Origin: Thunnus maccoyii
Taxonomy: Eukaryota > Chordata > Actinopteri > Scombriformes > Scombridae
Assembly (NCBI RefSeq): GCF_910596095.1
Contig: NC_056538.1
Span: forward strand, 34,398,922-34,462,921
Length of the DNA stretch: 64,000 nucleotides
Reading direction: 5' to 3'
The position numbers and the translations under genes were made by a program. This document shows positions 58,842-64,000 of the stretch, piece by piece (position 1 is the stretch's first letter; the number at the start of each line of letters is the position of its first letter). A model generated the notes under the pieces. It had not been told where the DNA came from and did no database searches. It saw only the letters and a program-made list of their open reading frames with translations.

Positions 58842-59577
58842 CTGCTGAATGAACGATGTATTTTGTTAAAGATAAAAGTAAAAGTTCTTCACTTTTACTC
58901 ACAAACGTCTGAATAAAATCTAGTTTGTTTACAGTTTAGAAAAAGCAACAACAAAGCTGCAGAGTTGAAAGACGAGTCAAAGATCATCAACCATCGACAG
59001 AAAATTAATCACATATTTTAATCAAAAAATCCCCAAATTCACTAAATTGAGCTCCTCACATGAGAATATTTGACTGTAAACTGAACATCTTTTAATTTTA
59101 GACACATAAACAAACATCTGAAATATACGGAAGATTAAAAATGTCTAAATAAAAACAATTCAAAGGAATAATGTAATAAACATTACACATTGTTGTGTAT
59201 TGACGGTTTTACACTTAAAAGACAAAAACATGTTCAGAGGAAAATAATTATTTTTTGTCTGAATTAATTGTTTTTCGTTGTGAAATTAATTTTCCACATT
59301 AAGATCAAATCACAGCAAAGAAAACAAAGAAAAATTCACAATGAAAAACAATTAAAGGGTATTAAAGTCAAGTTTCCTTTCAGCATGTTTTAGTTTTAAT
59401 GATGTCAGTGAGAAAACAACAAACACAACAACAACATGTTTGTTTGTTTACATTATTTCTTTGATTTGTTTTTATTTGGCGTTTTAAATCCTCCGTAGAG
59501 ACGACGAATCAATGAATTGATTAATAAAGAAAATAGTAACAGTTGACGGTCGTTAACGTCTCTGCTCTGACTGACAG
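58842..59577. other. Intergenic upstream of lipt2
   Basis: AT-rich, no exon or repeat with ends. Confidence 0.45.
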
Positions 59578-59579
59578 CT

Positions 59580-59640
59580 TGTCCCGGTCCCGGTCCTGGT
59601 CTCGGTCCCGGTCCCGGTCCTGGTCCCGGTTCCAGTCCAG
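59580..59640. repeat. GGTCCC/GGTCCT hexamer array before the lipt2 start
   Basis: About ten copies of a GGTCCC-like hexamer. It is open in the lipt2 frame and would encode a Ser-Arg-rich leader if an upstream ATG (59543) were used. That leader is unlike other LIPT2 proteins. Confidence 0.85.
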
Positions 59641-59647
59641 GTCCTGG

Positions 59648-60769
59648 ATGCAGGGCGGCCGGCCAGTGGTGGAGGTGGTCCGTCTGGGCCTGGTCTCGTA
59701 CCAGGAGGCCGTGCGGCTGCAGCAGGTCTACGTGAACCGGCACCGGTCCGGTCCGGCTCACGCCCTGCTGCTGTGTCAGCACCCGCCGGTCTACACCACG
59801 GGGATCCGCCACAGACCGTACCCCGCCCCCCTGCTGGACCGCTTGAGCCGGCTGGGCGCCGAGGTCCACCGCACCAACCGGGGAGGACTCATCACCTTCC
59901 ACGGCCCGGGTCAGCTGGTCTGCTACCCGGTCCTGAACCTGGGCTCCTTCAAGAAGGTCTGAACCGCTTTGTTCCCTCGCCGCATGCTGGGAGGCGGGGC
60001 TTCACTTGTAGCTCCGCCCACAGCTGTGATCCTGCTGCTGATGTTCTCTGTTCTCTCAGAGTGTTCGTTGGTACGTTGGCGAGCTGGAGAAGACGATCAT
60101 CTCCGTCTGCGGCAGGTTCGGCATCGAAGCGTCGACGTCTCCTCACACCGGCGTTTGGGTCGGAGACAATAAGATCTGCGCCATCGGTACGAAAACTACA
60201 ACGCTCATCTTTCTGATGTGAAACCGTTTCAGACACAAATTATTAATCAGTTAAAATCCTTCATTAAAAATCCAGAATCTCTAAATACTGAGTCCTGATT
60301 GGCTCCAAACTGGTTGTGATGTCACATCCTGCTCGTCGGACGAAGAAGAAACTTGAATGTTTTCTTTAACCTGAACTGAAGGTTTTTATGATCTTTATAT
60401 TAATATGAATGTTTCCAGGTTCAGTCGTAGTTTATATCCTGTTCAACAATCAGCTGATTCATTGATCAGCTGATTCATTGATCAGCTGATCGAGAGAAAT
60501 TAATTAGCAACATTTTGATAATTGATAAATAGTTTTAGTCATTCTTTCTACAATAATACAAAACATTTTAGGGGTTTTTGAAAAAGAGATTCTGGAAAAC
60601 TAAACGATAAAAAACAACTAACAACAACAACTGTTTGTTTGTTTGTTTGTTTGTTTGTTTGTTTCCATTTGACTCCACAAACAGCCTTTTAAATGTTTTG
60701 ACTCTTTTAAGTTTGTTTAATTTGTGTGAATGATCTGCAGAGTTTGGAAGATGAAGACAAACATAAACG

Positions 60770-60802
<33 letters not shown>

Positions 60803-61037
60803 TGCAGGGATCCACTGCGGTCGCTACGTCACGTCTCACGGCGTGGCGTTGAACTGTAACACCGACCTGTCGTGGTTCACGCACATCGTGCCGTGCGGCA
60901 TCGAGGATAAAGGCGTGACGTCGCTGAGCGCCGAGCTGCAGAGAGACGTCAGCGTGGAGGACGCCGTCCCTCACCTGCTGGACGCCTTCACGCACACCTT
61001 CAACTGTCAGCTGACCCACGCTGAACCAATCACATGA
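59648..61037 (+). CDS. lipt2: Octanoyl-[acyl carrier protein]:protein transferase, mitochondrial (LIPT2)
   Basis: Three exons: 59648-59956, 60060-60186, 60808-61037; 666 bp, 221 codons plus stop, phases 0 and 1, with GT-AG borders. LIPT2 (bacterial LipB family) moves octanoate from mitochondrial ACP to the lipoyl domain of GCSH, the first step of lipoate synthesis, which LIAS and LIPT1 then complete. Seen: [20 protein letters not shown] (substrate loop, about residues 80-99), [14 protein letters not shown] with the catalytic Lys (141), [12 protein letters not shown], and HIVPCGI with the catalytic Cys (175). The start at 59648 matches the position of the human start before VVRLG; an in-frame ATG at 59543 would add 35 residues of hexamer-coded Ser/Arg repeat. 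Human LIPT2 is about 231 residues. AATAAA at 61155 is the probable poly-A signal. Confidence 0.95.
60769..60801. repeat. (GTT)n tract before lipt2 exon 3
   Basis: About 33 bp of GTT repeat serve as the pyrimidine-rich region before the exon 3 acceptor TTTTGCAG. A (TTTG)n tract lies at 60638-60662 in the same intron. Confidence 0.9.
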
Positions 61038-61154
61038 CGCTCATCTCATCAGCTGACGAGCTCTTTCACTGAGCTGCTTTCATGAAGTGAACTTTGTGTT
61101 TTATTGTCTTAATAACGAGGCGACTGTGAGGCGGAGCCTGATATGTTAATTAAT

Positions 61155-61160
61155 AATAAA
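61155..61160 (+). terminator. Probable lipt2 polyadenylation signal
   Basis: AATAAA 118 bp after the lipt2 stop. Other AATAAA hexamers occur farther on, so this is the nearest candidate. Confidence 0.6.
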
Positions 61161-62450
61161 CTTTATGTGTCAACAAACTTTAAAATCAGCTCAATGGAAC
61201 AAAATCTAGCAAATAAAAGTACTGAGAAAATAAAAAAACAAAACAGAATAAAGTTTTAATGATTTTGCTTCATTAAAGCTGAATTTTCTCCTTTAATAAC
61301 AAACATCATTTAAATTTAAATGAACAAATAACTTGTTGATGTTTTCTGTTATTTTTTAACCTTCAAGTTCATTAAAATACAGAACGAATTAATTACAGCA
61401 TTAATGGGATAAAACTGTGACATCATCATCTGTATCTGGTTGCTATGGAGACAATCTCATCAGCATCCAGCTATAAAACATCTTCAGACACGTTTTAATA
61501 ATATATGATGAACATTCAGTTTATCACAAAACAAACAAACAAACAAATAAATACATAAAGACTTTCTATTCAGAGAATAAAACATGATTGATTGATGATG
61601 ATTGATGATCTCTAGTTTGTTATTTATGTGATACGAGATATTTCAGTTAATAAAGTGTTGGATCTTATTTAAATGAGTTTCTCATTCATTTGTTTTCACA
61701 TTCAAAAATACAATTTTATATTTATAAAAGATTTATTTTCACATAATAAAAACACTTTTAACTGCATATAATCTGCACATGTAAACAAACAAACAATCCT
61801 CCAGGAACAGCTGAGTCCTAAAAACTCCACAAACATCTCAGAGGAAGATCTGATATATGTTATATATATATATTATATATATATATATATATATATTATA
61901 TACAATCATAGATATAAAGATGAAATCTTGAAAAAATATAGATTTAGAAGAAATAAGTCATAATAAGTTTTTGAAGAATGATTACGTAATTTAAAAATAA
62001 AACTTACATTTTGAGAATGAAGTAGTAATTTTTCAAGAAAGAAAAGACGAAGAAAAAAGTTTAATATTTTAAAAAAAAATTATATTTCAAGAAAAAATAT
62101 TTTAAAGAAAAAAATCAAAGTGTCATATTTTTTCAGAAAAGTAATATTTTGAAGAAATAGAAGTAAAAAATATGACAGTTTTCAAGAATAAAAAGTAATA
62201 TTTGGATGAAATGACTCCACAAGTTCCCATGTGACAGCTGACAGAGTCCACATCCCATAATACTCCCCTCAGAGGGCAACTATAACAACCTGATGCGCTG
62301 ACCTCACTATCTGACGTCACCTACTGCTGCATGTGATCACTGATCAATATTTACATGATCAGTGTGTTTAATGAGCTGATCAAAGACAGAGTGGATGACT
62401 TCTGTTTCTTATTATTAAATTAACCTGATTATTGATTATCTATCACCGGG
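61161..62450. other. lipt2-pgm2l1 spacer
   Basis: AT-rich; (AT)n at 61856-61906; A/GAAA-rich low-complexity DNA at 61920-62200. No gene. KCNE3, which lies here in human, is not recognisable: I find no single-exon KCNE-like frame. Confidence 0.5.
61856..61906. repeat. (AT)n tract
   Basis: About 50 bp of AT repeats with small interruptions. Confidence 0.9.
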
Positions 62451-62479
62451 AGGAAGTGAAGCTGACGTCACTCAGACAA

Positions 62480-63076
62480 CACTGCACCGGAAGTGACGGC
62501 TCTACTCCTGATATTTAAGCAGGTCATTTTTTTTTTTTTTAGACAGGCGCATATTTTTTTATTGATAATAAACATTTTAAAGGTGACGTTGTAGTGAAAG
62601 CAGTGTTAATACATAAAAGTTATTGATTATTCATTGATTATTCTTCATTATCTCCAAACAGAGCCTTTTATTTTTAAAAGAGACCGGAAGCTCTGTGTGT
62701 GTGACTCTGCAGGAGTGACGTAAGTGTTTATAAACTTTCCTGGTTATAATTTATTGATTTCTGGTTATAATTTATCTGTCATGTTAAGCTTTAAGACGAA
62801 TATTTACTGAGGAAGACTCTCGGTTAGCATGCTAACAGCTAGCCGGCTGCCGGCTGCGCTGTAGAGTAACTTTAAGCGTGTAGCTTCCGTTAGCTTTTAT
62901 TAGCTCCTATTAGCTCGGTGAAAGTTAAAGTTCAGCGGCCATAACAAACAGCAGATGGGGCAGCTAACCGCTGAGCTAACAGCTGAGCTAACCGCCTCAC
63001 TTCACCCAGGAGCCCGCTGGCTGTGAGCTGGCCCTGCTCCAGGACTGTTAGCTAGCCGGGATCCCTGTCAGCCAGC
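62480..63076 (+). promoter_or_regulatory. Promoter and 5' UTR region of pgm2l1
   Basis: A strong ETS word (ACCGGAAGTGACGG, about 62486) and a second CCGGAAG (62684), then AGTGACGTAAG (about 62713), which is both CRE-like and a possible 5' UTR splice donor. CpG density rises toward the start codon. No TATA box close to the ATG. Confidence 0.5.
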
Positions 63077-63187
63077 ATGGGAGACGATAACGGAGTTAAC
63101 GGGGACCTGAACGCCAACCTGAGGTGCCCGAGCACCGGCGACCCGCAGCTGGACAAGGCGGTGCAGCAGTGGTTAACCTGGGACAAG
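63077..63187 (+). CDS. pgm2l1: Glucose 1,6-bisphosphate synthase (PGM2L1), first coding exon (partial)
   Basis: ATG 63077 starts a 37-codon exon ending in phase 0 at AAG with donor GTGAGT. It reads MGDDNGVNGDLNANL, then TGDPQLDKAVQQWLTWDK. The GDLN-N-L and TGDPQLD...QWL.WDK pattern is that of the PGM2L1 N-terminus; PGM2 lacks the GDLN part, which is why I prefer PGM2L1. The enzyme belongs to the alpha-D-phosphohexomutase family and makes glucose-1,6-bisphosphate, an activator of phosphoglucomutases, from 1,3-bisphosphoglycerate and glucose phosphates in the cytosol, mainly in brain in mammals. The catalytic domains lie in later exons beyond the window. The neighbour relation to lipt2 and rnf169 supports the call. 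Confidence 0.88.
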
Positions 63188-64000
63188 GTGAGTGTCTGTC
63201 CGGCCGGTGTTTTGGAGGATCTACAGCCTCCTCGGTGCTGATGTACGTGCTGACTGTGTGTAGTAACATCGAACCAAACTTCCCTGAAAAATCTGGCGTT
63301 TAATGAGATATTACATTTAGACACTCACGTGCAGTAGAAACGGGTTGAAGATTTGCGTTTTATAGATAATAACGGTCGTGTTGTAAATTCTGCGTACAAA
63401 TTACTTACAAAAGCAGCACTTTATTTCTTTAAATTTAAACTTTGTGAGCTGTTTGCGAAGCTCGCTGCTACGTTGAAGGCGCTTAAAAAGAGACGCTGGC
63501 AGCTATAAAATATATAAAGTTTAATTTAAACAAGAGCTGCTGGGTTAAAATTCTTTATGCCGAATTAAACACCAGAACCAACTTCAACAATTACGGCTTC
63601 AAGTCCTGTTTCATTTGGTAATTAATCGTATCGATATTCAAAATCTAAAATCGCGAAGTTCTGAATGGAAGTTCTGAGCGACGACGTAGCGGCGCGCGCG
63701 TGTGTGCGCGCGCGCGTGTCTGTGTGTGTGTGTAGTGCCCGCAGTGCGGACCTGCAGGCAGGTGTGTCTGATGTCTGATGTCTGATGGAGATCAATCAGT
63801 TTTGGGGGATGATGAGGCGATTAAAGGTGGACATGACGCAGCTGCTTTTATTCCACACGCACGCACGCACGCACACACACACGCACACGCACGTTACACG
63901 TAGTGGTACTCCTGTGTAATGATGCTGATATGAACAGTATCAGACTTTATATCAATAACAAACATGTACATTGATCTGATTCAAACCTGATTCATTTATA
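63188..64000 (+). other. Start of pgm2l1 intron 1
   Basis: No further exon before the window edge. It contains a (CG)n/(GT)n tract at 63691-63735 with Z-DNA potential and an (ACGC)n/(AC)n tract at about 63856-63893. Confidence 0.7.

Noticed and set aside
57939..59648. Splicing of the ATG at 57939 to lipt2 as its true first exon
   Set aside because: Acceptors ending at 59542, 59577, 59635 and 59640 were tested; none keeps the lipt2 frame from a phase-1 donor.
59453..60236. Minus- and plus-strand frames overlapping lipt2 exons 1 and 2
   Set aside because: Shadow frames caused by high GC; they lack family motifs and cross splice sites.

Overview
The window is nuclear DNA of a teleost fish, probably a percomorph. 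The evidence is intron-containing vertebrate genes (rnf169, lipt2, pgm2l1), short (CA)n/(GT)n microsatellites, and transposable-element families typical of teleosts (Ty3/Gypsy, L2/CR1-like, L1-like and Tx1-like LINEs, hAT-type MITEs). There is no operon structure and there are no prokaryotic features.

Layout. Positions 1-37,460 are mostly transposon-derived. A complete Gypsy element (809-5,423) with two nearly identical LTRs and a perfect 5-bp target duplication lies just downstream of exon 3 of a minus-strand gene. I could build only the first three exons of that gene (18,029-17,987, 7,114-7,082, 5,841-5,692). They encode a signal peptide and the start of a von Willebrand factor A domain, are all joined in phase 1, and are separated by about 12 kb of transposons (MITE, L1-like LINE, L2-like LINE). 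Then follow a Tx1-like LINE (19.1-23.4 kb), a complex block of duplicated composite repeats (23.4-33.8 kb) holding LTR-like segments, a hAT-like fragment, an L2 insertion and a 64-bp tandem array, and a nested pair of hAT-like MITEs (34.3-35.2 kb).

Positions 37,463-47,105 are one 9.6-kb minisatellite built from 14-18-bp TG/TTATATACA units. It has a clear higher-order structure: about three copies of a 1.9-2.6-kb block followed by a more diverged tail. Its long open frames on both strands are by-products of the repeat.

Positions 47.1-64 kb hold the conserved gene block: rnf169 (minus, six exons, 557 codons), lipt2 (plus, three exons, 221 codons) and the first coding exon of pgm2l1 (plus). Relative order and orientation match human 11q13.4 as I recall it, but POLD3, CHRDL2 and KCNE3, which lie among them in human, are not visible here. 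rnf169 dampens ubiquitin signalling at DNA breaks, lipt2 performs the first step of mitochondrial lipoate synthesis, and pgm2l1 makes glucose-1,6-bisphosphate. They are neighbours by descent and I see no functional link. The most notable observations are a truncated RING in rnf169, the higher-order minisatellite, the vWA gene with a degenerate metal site, a foldback repeat in an rnf169 intron, and the mosaic duplication at 23-31 kb.
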